Positions 9,900-18,414 of a stretch of 34,540 bases of DNA are shown here, in pieces. The stretch is from JBJXGV01 sp046160485. GTDB taxonomy: Bacteria; Orphanbacterota; Orphanbacteria; JBJXGV01. A model generated the notes under the pieces. The model was not told the origin of the DNA, ran no database searches, and saw only the letters and a list, made by a program, of their open reading frames with translations. Numbering within the stretch: the first letter of the stretch is position 1; each line of letters starts with the position of its first letter. The stretch is from positions 1 through 34,540 of the forward strand of contig JBJXGV010000045.1 of NCBI GenBank assembly GCA_046160485.1. Reading direction: 5' to 3'. The translations under genes were made by a program, and so were the position numbers.

Positions 9900-11471
9900 A
9901 TGCGGCTCACCGTTGCGGCGCTCCTCATCGCCGGATGCGCCGCGGCGCAACTCGGCGGCGACGACGCGCGAGCGAAGGTGGACGCGCACAGCGCCACGCG
10001 CCCCAACATCCTCCTCTTCACCGCGGACGATCACGGCAAACTCGACAGCGGCTGCTACGGCAACGACGCCGTGCGCACGCCGACGCTCGACAGCCTCGCG
10101 GCGAGCGGACTCGTGTTCGACAACATGCACACGACGACGGCGATCTGCTGCCCGAGCCGCACCGCGCTCATGACCGGCCTCTACCCGCACACGAGCGGCG
10201 TCTTCGGACTCAAGCCCGCCGACGATGCGGTGGTGCCGCTCACGTCCCGTCTCGTCGACGCCGGCTACGTGTGCGCGCTCGTCGGCAAGCGCCATCTCGC
10301 GCCGTGGGAGGCGTACCGCTTCGAGTACGCGCCCACCGATCCGAAGCAAGAGGAGGGCGGCCGCTCGATCGCCGCCTACGAAGCCGACGTGCGCGGCTTC
10401 TTCCAGCGCCGCCGCGTCGAGAGCGACACGCGTCCATTCTTTCTCATGGTGAACTTCCACGATCCGCACCGGCCGTTTCGCGAGCAGTTCGTCGACGCGG
10501 ACGCGAAGCCCTTCGCCGCCGTGCGCATTCCGCCGACGATCCCCGACATCGCTGAGGCGCGCGACGAGTTCACGCTCTACTACCACTACATCGAGCGGCT
10601 CGATCGCGGCGTTGCCCTCTGTCTCGCCGCGCTGCGCGACGCGGGCCTCGCCGACAACACGCTCGTCATCTACACGAGCGATCACGGCGCCGCATTCCCG
10701 TTCGCGAAGACGACGCTCTACGAGGCGGGGCTGTGCGTGCCGTTCATCGCGAGCTGGCCCGGACACACCGTCGCGCACTCACGCACGGCCGCACTCGCGA
10801 GCTTCGTCGATTTCGCGCCAACGATTCTCGACGTGGCTGGCGCGCCGCTCCCTGCGGAGCTTCAGGGCGAGAGCTTCGCCGCGCAGCTTCGCACCGACGC
10901 AGCGCACGCGGCGCGCGACGCTAGCGCATCCGGTGAGCCCGGCGCGAACGACACTCGGCGCGAAGCTTGTGTCTACGGCTCGCAGACCGACGATATCTTC
11001 CGCCCGAGTTTTCCGATGCGCTCCGTCCGCTGCGGCACGTGGAAGTACATCTACAATTTCTCAGACAAGCCCGACGCCGCCAGCGCGAACGTCACGACCG
11101 GCCTCACCTGGCAAGGCATGCTCGCCGCCGCCGTAACCGACACCACCCTCGCCACACGCGTCGCCCTCTACGAACGCCGCCCCCGCGAAGAACTCTTCGA
11201 TCTCGCAAGAGACCCATTCGAACTCACCAATCTCGCCGCCGACCCGCACTACGAATCGACCCTCGCCGATCTGCGCCACAAACTCGTCGCCCACATGGAC
11301 GCGATCAACGACCCGCTCCTCGCCATCCTCCCCTTCGCCACCACGACACAGCAATCGCGTCTCCGCCCCGCCTACGACGCCTACCAAGCCTACGACGCCG
11401 AACGCGCACGCCTCCCCCACTCCCCCGGCCTAGGCGGCGCGCGCCGCGGCACCAACGACGACCTAGACTAG
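9900..11471 (+). CDS. lipoprotein sulfatase, FGly type (S1 family)
   Basis: Alkaline-phosphatase-superfamily sulfatase, 523 residues from ATG 9900. Residues 1-13 (MRLTVAALLIAGC) are a lipoprotein signal with lipobox IAGC, so it is probably anchored in a membrane facing the periplasm. Metal ligands Asp43-Asp44 sit in LLFTADDHG. The maturation motif is Cys83-Cys-Pro-Ser-Arg (CxPSR), in which Cys83 would be converted to formylglycine; no FGE gene is in the window. The second metal site is YTSDHGAAF (about residue 262). An ATG at 9885 (MLAKAM) is an alternative start. Insertion-like Ala/Asp-rich sequence at about residues 338-358 (AAHAARDASASG) is probably a surface loop. It follows the SGNH gene almost without a gap. 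The likely substrate is a sulfated polysaccharide, but the exact activity cannot be assigned. Confidence 0.85.
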   Translation: MRLTVAALLIAGCAAAQLGGDDARAKVDAHSATRPNILLFTADDHGKLDSGCYGNDAVRTPTLDSLAASGLVFDNMHTTTAICCPSRTALMTGLYPHTSGVFGLKPADDAVVPLTSRLVDAGYVCALVGKRHLAPWEAYRFEYAPTDPKQEEGGRSIAAYEADVRGFFQRRRVESDTRPFFLMVNFHDPHRPFREQFVDADAKPFAAVRIPPTIPDIAEARDEFTLYYHYIERLDRGVALCLAALRDAGLADNTLVIYTSDHGAAFPFAKTTLYEAGLCVPFIASWPGHTVAHSRTAALASFVDFAPTILDVAGAPLPAELQGESFAAQLRTDAAHAARDASASGEPGANDTRREACVYGSQTDDIFRPSFPMRSVRCGTWKYIYNFSDKPDAASANVTTGLTWQGMLAAAVTDTTLATRVALYERRPREELFDLARDPFELTNLAADPHYESTLADLRHKLVAHMDAINDPLLAILPFATTTQQSRLRPAYDAYQAYDAERARLPHSPGLGGARRGTNDDLD

Positions 11472-11790
11472 CCGCGCAACAACTCGCAGCCGCACGGCCG
11501 TCACTTGGTCCCTCGTGGTGTTGGGTGCGCACAAGCGCGAGCGAGGGGGCGTCTGCAGCGGGCGTGGAGTGGTGGCCGCCTAGTTCCGTACTCGGCGATC
11601 GTCCCACGCAATCGAGGGCGGCCACCGAGGCTCCCCGAGCGCAGCGAGTGCGGTAGCACGAGCAAGCGTCCCGCAGCAGACGCCCCCTCGCTCGCTCGCC
11701 CATCTTCCAGAACGACCACCTCGCCTGGCGCGCGCGTCGTGATGTGTGAAGCATGACGCGCAACACGCACGCGCGCGACGCTACGTCTGT
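11472..11790. other. non-coding gap between convergent sulfatase genes
   Basis: 319 nt with no credible gene on either strand; frames here lack any recognisable protein pattern. It contains the palindromic element described separately (11537-11695). No T-tract terminator was seen next to either stop codon. Confidence 0.6.
11537..11695. repeat. 159-nt element bounded by a 20-bp perfect inverted repeat
   Basis: Arm 11537-11556 is the exact reverse complement of 11676-11695. After one A/A mismatch (11557 with 11675), five further pairs extend the stem inward (11558-11562 with 11670-11674). A second, nested 10-bp perfect inverted repeat lies at 11571-11580 and 11617-11626 (GGTGGCCGCC / GGCGGCCACC). 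No transposase and no clear target-site duplication flank it. It could be a MITE-like palindromic element, or a structured RNA or DNA element between convergent genes. Confidence 0.7.
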
Positions 11791-13260
11791 CTACTGCACG
11801 TACCCCAGCGCGCGCATCTGCTCCATCTCCTCCGCGCTAGGCTCCTCGATCGGCTCCGGCTTGTGCCCAGGCTTGTCCGACGCCGACGTCCGCGCCGCCC
11901 ACTCGAGTAGCGCCGCCTGCATCCGGTCCGCGAGCACACTGTCGCTCTTCGCCAACTCGTTCTTCTCCTGCGGATCGACGCGCCACGCATACAGCTCCCG
12001 CTCCCCCGTCTTCACCGATCGCAGAAAGTGGAGCGAGTCCGTTGTCATCGACCACCAGAGATCCTTGCCGTCCCACGGCGACGTCTCGGCGAACGCGACC
12101 TTCGCCGCCCACTCGTCGCGCGGCCGCAGCGCTCCGCCGCGCGTAAGACTCATCCCCTCGAACGCAGGCTGCGGCGCGAGCCCCGCCAGATCGAGCAGCG
12201 TCGGCGCCAAATCGATCGTCTCGACGACGCGGTCATCCACGATGCTCGTCCCGCCGCGGCCCGGCGCGACGATGAAGAATGGCACGCGCAGAATCTCGTG
12301 ATGCAGCGAGATGTGGAAGAAGAGCCCGTGCTCGAGAAACGCTTCGCCGTGATCGGAGACGCACGCGATGATCGTGTTTTCGCTCACGCCGAGACTATCG
12401 AGCCCGCCGAGAAGCTCGCCGACCCACGTGTCGGCGCATCCGATCGCGTGATCGTAGGACGCCTCCATGAGCTGCCGCGTGGAGTCCGGGAACGCGCGCC
12501 ATTTCTTGCGCTCGCGAAGAATCGCCTGGATCTCGTGAGGCTGCAGCCGCCCCTCGAACCCCGGGTTCTTCCCGAATTTCATCCCCGTCACTACCCGCTC
12601 CTCGCCGAGGCAGCGCGGATCGTAGGGCGAGTGCGTGTCGTACGCGTGCAGCCAGACGAAGAACGGCTTGCGCGATTCGCGCGCATCGAGCCACGCGAGC
12701 GCGCGCGGAACGATCGCGCCTAGCGCGCCGCCGCTCTCGTCGAAGAGATCGAATCCCGCGTCGAAGCCGTACTTCGCGCGCACCCATCCGAGGTCGACGA
12801 ACGCCGCCGTTTCGTAGCCCGCGTCGCTCAGAACGCCGGCGAGTGTCGTCGCGGAATCGGGCAGCGCCCACCGCTCCGACCCGACGTCGTGGCTCCCCGG
12901 GTAGCGCGACGTGACGATCGACATCTGCGACTGAAGCGTGCGCGGCGCCTGCGAAAACGCGTTCGGAAAGTAGAGGCCGTTCTTCGCGAGCCGGTCGAGG
13001 TGGGGTGTGTTGGCGCGGGCGCCGTCGGTGCCGCGGCGGATCGCGTCGTAGAGACCGACGCGATCGCCGCGAAACGTGTCGAGGTCGAGCAGGATGATGT
13101 TCGGGAGCGCGCCCGTGCGCGCCGTGGTCGCGCGCCCGGCGGAATCGCTATGCGCCCCTCCGCGATCCGCGCCGCCGCTGCCGCGGTCGCTGCCACAACC
13201 GAACGCGAGCGCACTCGCGAGGCCCGCGAATAACGCAAGAACGAAGAGCCGGCCTCGCAC
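11791..13260 (-). CDS. sulfatase-like (alkaline phosphatase superfamily) lipoprotein, Thr-type
   Basis: Product of 489 residues from GTG 13260, which lies 29 nt after the secF stop; the open frame extends further upstream, but only as a shadow of secF. Residues 1-22 are a lipoprotein-like signal (LFVLALFAGLASALAFGC). The fold signatures are IILLDLDTFRGDR (Asp59/Asp61), TPHLDRLAKNG, and VSDHGEAFLEHG with downstream HHEI. At the nucleophile position the CxPSR motif of true FGly sulfatases is replaced: the aligned segment is TLQSQMSIVTSRYP (108-121), putting Thr108 where Cys would be. Thr-type members include phosphoglycerol and phosphoethanolamine transferase-like enzymes, so phosphoester or phosphotransfer chemistry is as likely as sulfate hydrolysis. 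The C-terminus ends in an Ala-Leu-Gly-Tyr motif (MRALGYVQ) common in this group. It is probably the last gene of the yibQ-pdxJ-secDF operon. Confidence 0.8.
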   Translation of the reverse strand: MRGRLFVLALFAGLASALAFGCGSDRGSGGADRGGAHSDSAGRATTARTGALPNIILLDLDTFRGDRVGLYDAIRRGTDGARANTPHLDRLAKNGLYFPNAFSQAPRTLQSQMSIVTSRYPGSHDVGSERWALPDSATTLAGVLSDAGYETAAFVDLGWVRAKYGFDAGFDLFDESGGALGAIVPRALAWLDARESRKPFFVWLHAYDTHSPYDPRCLGEERVVTGMKFGKNPGFEGRLQPHEIQAILRERKKWRAFPDSTRQLMEASYDHAIGCADTWVGELLGGLDSLGVSENTIIACVSDHGEAFLEHGLFFHISLHHEILRVPFFIVAPGRGGTSIVDDRVVETIDLAPTLLDLAGLAPQPAFEGMSLTRGGALRPRDEWAAKVAFAETSPWDGKDLWWSMTTDSLHFLRSVKTGERELYAWRVDPQEKNELAKSDSVLADRMQAALLEWAARTSASDKPGHKPEPIEEPSAEEMEQMRALGYVQ

Positions 13261-13289
13261 CCGCGTTCGCCCGCCGCGTGCTCGGCGGC

Positions 13290-14222
13290 CTACGCCGCCA
13301 CGGGGCGCGGCTTCGTCTTCTTTCGCTCCGCAGACGCCAACGCGCGCGTGCGCCAGTCGAGAACGACGGCGCCGGCCACGAAGATCGACGAGTACGTACC
13401 GACCGCGATACCGATCATGAGCGCGATCGCAAAATCGCGAATCACCTCGCCGCCGAAGATCAGGAGCGCGACGACCGTCATCATCGTCAGTCCCGACGTA
13501 ATGACCGTTCGCGACAACGTGTTGTTGATCGATTCGTCGATGACGTCGGAGAAGTTCTCGCGCCGCATCGTGCGCATGTTTTCGCGGATGCGGTCGAACA
13601 CGATGATCGTGTCGTTGATCGAGTATCCAGCGATCGTCAGAAGCGCCGCGACGACGTTGAGCGAAAACTCGCGGTTCAGAATCGTGAGAATACCGACGAC
13701 GAAGACCATGTCGTGGAAGAGCGCGAGCACGCCCGTCGCCGCGAACCGGAATTCGTAGCGAACGCCGACATAGATGAGAACCGCAAGAAGCCCGAGCGCG
13801 AGCGCCTTGGCCGCGCCCCACTTGAGTTCGGAGCCGACCTTCGGGCCGACGTCTTCGGTGCGGCGCACCTCGACATTCGTTCCCGCCATGCCGGCGCGCA
13901 GCGCCTCGACCACCTTAATGGCCGTCTGGTCGCCGAACTTCGAGCGATCGACGCGGATCAGATAGTCGTTCGTTCCGCCGAACTGCTGGATCTCGGCGCC
14001 GGCGAACCCGATCGGCTCGAGCGCCGACCGCAGCGCGCCGACGTTCGTCGGCGCACCGACGCCGATCTGCACGAGCGTGCCTCCCGTGAAATCGACGCTC
14101 CACTTCGGGCCGCCCTTCACGATGAGTCCGAGGAGCGCGATCGCCAGCGTGATCAGCGAGAAGGCGTAGCCGATCTTCCGCCACTTCATGAACGGGTAGT
14201 GCGTGCTTAGGAAAAGATGCAT
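13290..14222 (-). CDS. secF: protein translocase subunit SecF
   Basis: SecF of 310 residues, normal length. With SecD it uses the proton-motive force to pull exported proteins out of the SecYEG channel on the periplasmic side. Evidence: TM1 at about 18-36; the conserved first-periplasmic-loop motif VDFTGGT (45-51); then five further TM helices with the SecF-typical stretches GVRYEFRFA, TIAGYSINDTIIVFDRIREN and a C-terminal TM pair. It starts 12 nt after the secD stop with an SD-like CGGAGCGGA, so translation is probably coupled to secD. Its stop is 29 nt before the sulfatase-like lipoprotein. Nothing is missing from the family core. Confidence 0.97.
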   Translation of the reverse strand: MHLFLSTHYPFMKWRKIGYAFSLITLAIALLGLIVKGGPKWSVDFTGGTLVQIGVGAPTNVGALRSALEPIGFAGAEIQQFGGTNDYLIRVDRSKFGDQTAIKVVEALRAGMAGTNVEVRRTEDVGPKVGSELKWGAAKALALGLLAVLIYVGVRYEFRFAATGVLALFHDMVFVVGILTILNREFSLNVVAALLTIAGYSINDTIIVFDRIRENMRTMRRENFSDVIDESINNTLSRTVITSGLTMMTVVALLIFGGEVIRDFAIALMIGIAVGTYSSIFVAGAVVLDWRTRALASAERKKTKPRPVAA

Positions 14223-14234
14223 CGTCCGCTCCGA

Positions 14235-15851
14235 TTAAATGCTGAGTTTTCGCAGGTTGAACTTCGCGATCATGATGTCGAAAAGGACACGCGTCACGAC
14301 GATCGCCGTGAACATGCTGAACGTGACTCCGAAGATGAGCGTCACCGCGAATCCCTTGATGCTCGCGGTGCCGTAGAAGAGAAGGAAGAACGTCGTCAGA
14401 ACGACGGTCGCGTTCGAGTCGAGAATCGCCGTGAACGCGCGCGAGTAGCCGGCGTCGACCGCCGCGCGGATCGTCTTGTTGAGCCGCAGCTCCTCGCGGA
14501 TGCGCTCGTTGATCAGCACGTTCGCGTCGACCGCCATACCGAGCGTCAGGATGAGGCCCGCGATGCCGGGAAGCGTCAGCGTCGCGTCGATCCACACCAT
14601 GGCCGCGACGACGAGCAAGAGATTGAGGATGAGCGCGATGTTCGCGAAGAGACCGGAGATGCGGTAGTAGAAGATCATGAAGAGGAAGACCGCGCCCATT
14701 GCGATGAGGCTCGCCTTCACGCCGGCGTCGATCGAGTCCTTACCGAGCGATGGCCCAACGCTTCTCTCTTCGAGAATCTCGATCGGCGCGGGGAGCGCTC
14801 CGGCGCGCAACACGATCGCGAGAATCTTCGCCTCGGTGTCGGTGAAGCCGCCCGAGATCGACGCGACGCCGCGCGGAATGCGCTCGCGAATTCCCGGCGC
14901 CGTGTGCACCTGCCCGTCGAGCACGATCGCCATCCGCCGCCCGACGTTCTCGCCGGTGATGCGCGCGAACGCCGTCCGCCCCCGGCTGTTCATCGTCAGC
15001 TCGACGCCCGGCGCGGCCGGATTGTCCTGGTCGATGCCGATCTGCACGATCGCGTTCTGAATCGCCGAACCGGTGAGGTCGGCCGTCTTGCGCAGAAGAT
15101 AGAGGTCGCGGTATTTCTCTTCGCCGAGGAGCCGCGCCTCGCGTCCCCACGCGAACATGACGCCGCCTGGGATGAGCCGCTGCACCGCGGGATCATCGAG
15201 CATCGCCTGCACCGTCGGGAAGTCGGCCTCCTTCACGAGCGGGTTGTCGGTGTCCGACTGGCCCATGAAGCCGATGTAACGCGTGAGCGGGCGCCGCTCG
15301 GTGTCCTCGTTCATCCCCGCCAGAAGCGAGTCGGCCGCCGCGGTGTCGCCCGGCGCCTTCTGCCCCTGATTCCGGATGTAGAGCGCTTCGTCGATCTTTC
15401 CGCATACCTCCTGCACGGAGACGGCGGACTGCACGATCTTGAATTCGAGAAGCGCCGTCTGGCCGATCAGCGCCTTCGCCTTCTCGATATCCTGAACGCC
15501 CGGGAGCTGCACGAGGATGCGATCGTCGCCCTGCCGCTGAATCGACGGCTCGGTCACGCCGAACTGGTCGATGCGGTTGCGGATCACTTCGAGCGCGCGA
15601 TCGACGGCGTCGCCCGCCTCTTTCTCGGAGAGCTTCGATTTGTCGACGAGCAGAACCATGTGCATTCCGCCCTGCAAGTCGAGACCGAGCTTCAGCGAGT
15701 TACTGCGGAGCTTCGCGAGATCCTCGGGACTCATCGCGGCCTGCTCTGCCGGGCTCATCGTCGCGTGGCGGACCGTGTCCTTGAGGTACCACGCACCCAA
15801 GAGGAACGCGATCACGACCGCAATGGCTTTCCATTTGAAACCTGACGCCAT
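14235..15851 (-). CDS. secD: protein translocase subunit SecD
   Basis: SecD of 538 residues. It forms the SecDF complex in the inner membrane and helps release translocating proteins into the periplasm. Evidence: N-terminal TM (about 7-24); the SecD signature LGLDLQGGMH (55-64); the P1 head with VIRNRIDQFGVTEPSIQRQG; and the C-terminal five-TM block with LTLPGIAGLILTLGMAVDANVLINERI. The start ATG is preceded by a strong Shine-Dalgarno (GGAGGAG, 4 nt before ATG). It lies 42 nt downstream of pdxJ. secD and secF are kept as two adjacent genes, the usual arrangement. A YajC gene, often found upstream, is absent; pdxJ occupies that place. Confidence 0.97.
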   Translation of the reverse strand: MASGFKWKAIAVVIAFLLGAWYLKDTVRHATMSPAEQAAMSPEDLAKLRSNSLKLGLDLQGGMHMVLLVDKSKLSEKEAGDAVDRALEVIRNRIDQFGVTEPSIQRQGDDRILVQLPGVQDIEKAKALIGQTALLEFKIVQSAVSVQEVCGKIDEALYIRNQGQKAPGDTAAADSLLAGMNEDTERRPLTRYIGFMGQSDTDNPLVKEADFPTVQAMLDDPAVQRLIPGGVMFAWGREARLLGEEKYRDLYLLRKTADLTGSAIQNAIVQIGIDQDNPAAPGVELTMNSRGRTAFARITGENVGRRMAIVLDGQVHTAPGIRERIPRGVASISGGFTDTEAKILAIVLRAGALPAPIEILEERSVGPSLGKDSIDAGVKASLIAMGAVFLFMIFYYRISGLFANIALILNLLLVVAAMVWIDATLTLPGIAGLILTLGMAVDANVLINERIREELRLNKTIRAAVDAGYSRAFTAILDSNATVVLTTFFLLFYGTASIKGFAVTLIFGVTFSMFTAIVVTRVLFDIMIAKFNLRKLSI

Positions 15852-15893
15852 GGTGCTCCTCCGAACCGCCGCGCCGTTGCGCGCGGCGAGAGA

Positions 15894-16682
15894 CTATCCG
15901 CGCTCTCGGACCTCGGCCTGGGCTTCGCGGATGAGGTGAATCATTTCAGAAACCGCCTTTTCGATTCCGGTGAAGAGGGCACGCGAAACGATCGAGTGCC
16001 CTATGTTGACTTCTTCGATCTCGCGCACGTGCACGACAGGCTTCACGTTGAGATACGTCAGGCCGTGCCCCGCCTTCACGCGCAAACCCGCGCGCGCCGC
16101 AACCCGCGATGCCGCCGCGAGCTTTTCGATCTCGGCGTAACGCGCCTCGTCCGTCGCCGCGTTCGCGTACGCGCCGGTGTGAAACTCGACGCCCCCAAAA
16201 CCGGCGCCGATCGCCGCGTCCGTTTGCCGCGCGTCGGGATCGATGAACGCATCGACCTCGACGCCCGACCCGGCGAAGCGCGCGACGAGCGCCTTCATCG
16301 CCGCCGCACTCCGCGCCACATCGAGCCCGCCCTCGGTCGTGACTTCCTCGCGCCTCTCGGGCACAAGCGTCACCGACTCGGGGCGCGTCGCGAGCGCGAT
16401 CGCCACCATCTCGTCAGTCGCCGCCATCTCGAGATTCAGCCGCGCCCGCACCGTCTCGCGCAAGAGACGCAGGTCGCGATCCTGAATGTGACGCCGGTCC
16501 TCGCGCAAGTGGACCGTGATCTGATCGGCGCCGCCGAGTTCGGCGAGCACCGCCGCGGCGACCGGCTCGGGCTCGCGCCCTTTGCGCGCCTCGCGCACCG
16601 TCGCCACGTGATCGATATTCACGCCCAACTCGACCCAGCGCCGCCCCGGCCGCGGCTTTCCTAATTCGATCGGAAACGCCAT
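15894..16682 (-). CDS. pdxJ: pyridoxine 5'-phosphate synthase
   Basis: PdxJ joins 3-amino-2-oxopropyl phosphate and 1-deoxyxylulose 5-phosphate to make pyridoxine 5'-phosphate, the last step of the DXP-dependent vitamin B6 pathway, in the cytosol. The 262-residue product carries the family signatures GVNIDHVATVREAR (20-33) and DQITVHLREDRRHIQDRD (53-70), plus LNLEMA, VTLVPERREEVTTEGG and the C-terminal INIGHSIV-like segment (EVNIGHSIVSRALF). I chose ATG 16682 (MAFPIELG) because homology starts just after it. In-frame starts at 16700 and 16724 would add residues encoded by a short CGCGCATCG-type repeat and are less likely. It lies between the yibQ-like gene (81-nt gap) and secD. Several PLP enzymes in this window (aminotransferase, cysteine synthase) would use its product. 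Confidence 0.96.
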   Translation of the reverse strand: MAFPIELGKPRPGRRWVELGVNIDHVATVREARKGREPEPVAAAVLAELGGADQITVHLREDRRHIQDRDLRLLRETVRARLNLEMAATDEMVAIALATRPESVTLVPERREEVTTEGGLDVARSAAAMKALVARFAGSGVEVDAFIDPDARQTDAAIGAGFGGVEFHTGAYANAATDEARYAEIEKLAAASRVAARAGLRVKAGHGLTYLNVKPVVHVREIEEVNIGHSIVSRALFTGIEKAVSEMIHLIREAQAEVRERG

Positions 16683-16763
16683 CGCTTCGTTTGCCTCGCG
16701 CATCGCGCATCGCGTCTCGCGCACCGCGCGCCGCGCCGCGTGCGCGCCGCGCGCGTTGCGCGC

Positions 16764-17552
16764 CTAGTTCTCGAGCAACTCGGCGAGCGGCACAAGCCGC
16801 ACGCCCTTCATCTCCGGGCCCGCGAGAAACCGCGTCACCACCTCGAGGCTCGCGCGCCGCGGATGCCCGATCCCGATCGCGCTCCCGCGCCGCCGCGCGC
16901 GCCGCGCGAGCGACACGAGCGCCGAGTCGATCGCCGCCGGCTCGTTATACCCCGTGTCCCAGAACCGCCAGTTCTCCGCGAACCGCACGCCGTTCTCGCG
17001 CGCGATCGCGCGCGCCGGACTCGCGTCGCCCGTATGCGAATCGAAAAAGTAGAGCCCCGCGCCGCGAAGCTCCTCCATCACGATTTGCACGATCCGCGGA
17101 TCGGCCATCGCTCGCGAGCCCATATGATTATTGAGCCCTTCCGCGCCCGGTACCGCCGCGATCGCCTTCCGAACCTTCGCCCGCACCGTCGAATCGGCGT
17201 CGGCCACCATCACCGCGCCCTCTCCCGGGTCGAACTCCGGATAACCCTCCGGCTCCATCGGGAGATGAATGAGCACCGCGTGTCCCGCCTCGCGCGCCGC
17301 GCTCGCAACCTCGCGCGCGAACGGCGTGCCGGGAATCACGGTGACGGCGACGGCGCTGGGAAGGTCGACAAAAGCCCGGACGACGGGGCCGAAGACGAAG
17401 CCAAAGTCATCTACGACGAGGGCAAGCCGCGCATCCTCTCTCTCGTTCGCCGCGCACGCCGGAGCGGCGCAGAGCGCGAGACAGACGAAAGCGGCCACAA
17501 GGGCCGCCGCCACGGATCCTCCGCACGGAAACGGGGTCGCAATCCTTTTCAC
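16764..17552 (-). CDS. YibQ-type divergent polysaccharide deacetylase, exported
   Basis: Product of 262 residues belonging to the divergent polysaccharide deacetylase family (YibQ, Pfam PF04748). Residues 1-35 are a signal peptide (hydrophobic run, ACA before ANE). Family signatures: LALVVDDFGF with Asp48-Asp49; HLPMEP with His96; GLNNHMGSRAM (139-149) carrying the conserved Asn-His-Met-Gly-Ser; FFDSHT; and GSAIGIGHPR near the C-terminus. The family is predicted to act on periplasmic glycans, but its substrate is not firmly known. It starts with GTG, has no clear SD, and follows a TTGACG/TAAAAT promoter by only about 9 predicted leader nucleotides. It is probably the first gene of the operon running through pdxJ and secDF. 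Confidence 0.88.
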   Translation of the reverse strand: MKRIATPFPCGGSVAAALVAAFVCLALCAAPACAANEREDARLALVVDDFGFVFGPVVRAFVDLPSAVAVTVIPGTPFAREVASAAREAGHAVLIHLPMEPEGYPEFDPGEGAVMVADADSTVRAKVRKAIAAVPGAEGLNNHMGSRAMADPRIVQIVMEELRGAGLYFFDSHTGDASPARAIARENGVRFAENWRFWDTGYNEPAAIDSALVSLARRARRRGSAIGIGHPRRASLEVVTRFLAGPEMKGVRLVPLAELLEN

Positions 17553-17567
17553 CGGAGCGAAAGCGCG

Positions 17568-17596
17568 ATTTTATGGAAGGGGCGTTGGAGCGTCAA
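17568..17596 (-). promoter_or_regulatory. sigma70-type promoter of the yibQ-pdxJ-secDF operon
   Basis: Minus strand: TTGACG (17591-17596), 17-nt spacer, TAAAAT (17568-17573). The predicted start near 17561 gives a leader of about 9 nt before the GTG at 17552. It lies just beyond the terminator of the preceding lipoprotein gene. Confidence 0.65.
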
Positions 17597-17655
17597 CACT
17601 TTCCTTGGGCACGGTGCCGGGCGCGAAACGGCGCCGGCGGCTCGGGCACGAAGAC

Positions 17656-17702
17656 AAAAATCCCGCGGCGTGCGCGCCGAGAAGGGCGCGCTGCCGCGGG
17701 AT
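17656..17702 (-). terminator. intrinsic terminator of the lipoprotein gene
   Basis: On the minus strand, outer stem arms 17693-17702 and 17660-17669 (10 bp) and inner arms 17685-17691 and 17672-17678 (7 bp) form a long GC-rich hairpin, followed at once by TTTTTG (17656-17660). It is 28 nt past the stop of the lipoprotein gene. Confidence 0.85.
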
Positions 17703-17729
17703 CGTGTGTCTCCGGCCGGCCGGAAGAAA

Positions 17730-18332
17730 CTAACTTCGCGGTCGGTCGATCTGACGGAACAGGACCCAGAGAGAGTCCGACGGATCGAGCTTCGTCACGA
17801 ACGTTTGCGGCGAGTCGACCGTGAAGATGAGTGGCTCGGTTCCGTCACCGACGGTTGCCACGCGCAGCGTCACCGTCGTTTCGAGTTGGCGGCAGCCGGC
17901 GCAGTCGTCTCCGAGGTAATCGTTGTTCGAGTTGACGAGAAGGTTCAGCGTGATCCCCGTAACCTGCTCGAGCCGGAAAAGGCGACCGGTACTATTGAGG
18001 TCGAGTGTCCGGCCCCAGAAGTTGTCGGAGCCCAGAACGTCGCGAAGGCTGTCGGCGTCGGCCTGAAGGAACTCGAACTGGAACTCTTCGTCGAGCATGG
18101 CGGCGTACAGGATCGAATCGCGCTCCGAATAGGCCTTCTCGAAGTAGTTCGTCAAGAGTTCGACCGGCGTCCTACGCGAAACGGGCTCCGGTTCGTTGCA
18201 CGGCGGGTTCGGGCAGGGGTTGCCGCCATCGTCATCTGGCGAGAACGGGCAGCCGCAGAGCGCCGCAAGGGCAAGAAGACCCAGCGCCAGAGTGATCCAG
18301 GTCTTCCATCGAGTTCCAAGATGTCGGTGCAT
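17730..18332 (-). CDS. lipoprotein with NTF2-like C-terminal domain (hypothetical)
   Basis: Product of 200 residues of unknown function. Residues 1-28 are a lipoprotein signal with Cys28 in LCGC. A short Asp/Gly/Cys/Pro-rich linker follows (DDDGGNPCPNPPC). The rest (about 52-200) reads like an NTF2/SnoaL-type fold: a helical start (TPVELLTNYFEKAYSERDSILYAAML) and beta strands ending SLWVLFRQIDRP. It resembles the lipoprotein at 18504-19151 in plan and in these two motifs, so they may be distant paralogs. Translation is clear: AGGAGGAG lies 8 nt before the ATG. It has its own promoter and terminator, so it forms a single-gene unit. Such lipoproteins recur in some uncultured lineages; the role is unknown. 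Confidence 0.85.
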   Translation of the reverse strand: MHRHLGTRWKTWITLALGLLALAALCGCPFSPDDDGGNPCPNPPCNEPEPVSRRTPVELLTNYFEKAYSERDSILYAAMLDEEFQFEFLQADADSLRDVLGSDNFWGRTLDLNSTGRLFRLEQVTGITLNLLVNSNNDYLGDDCAGCRQLETTVTLRVATVGDGTEPLIFTVDSPQTFVTKLDPSDSLWVLFRQIDRPRS

Positions 18333-18414
18333 GTTGAGTACTCCTCCTCTTCTCTTCTCTCATATTGCTGGTGCAAGCGGCCAAGACCGCCAACATCGCA
18401 TCGGCCAAACGCCC

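Noticed and set aside
13261..13821. N-terminal extension of the sulfatase-like lipoprotein frame
   Set aside because: It reads out of frame through secF and is Arg/His-rich. The lipoprotein signal begins at GTG 13260, just after the secF stop.
16690..16763. CGCGCATCG-type short repeats before pdxJ as an attachment site or regulatory array
   Set aside because: Irregular CG-rich microsatellite-like sequence with no fixed unit or partner copy. It is most simply explained by base composition.
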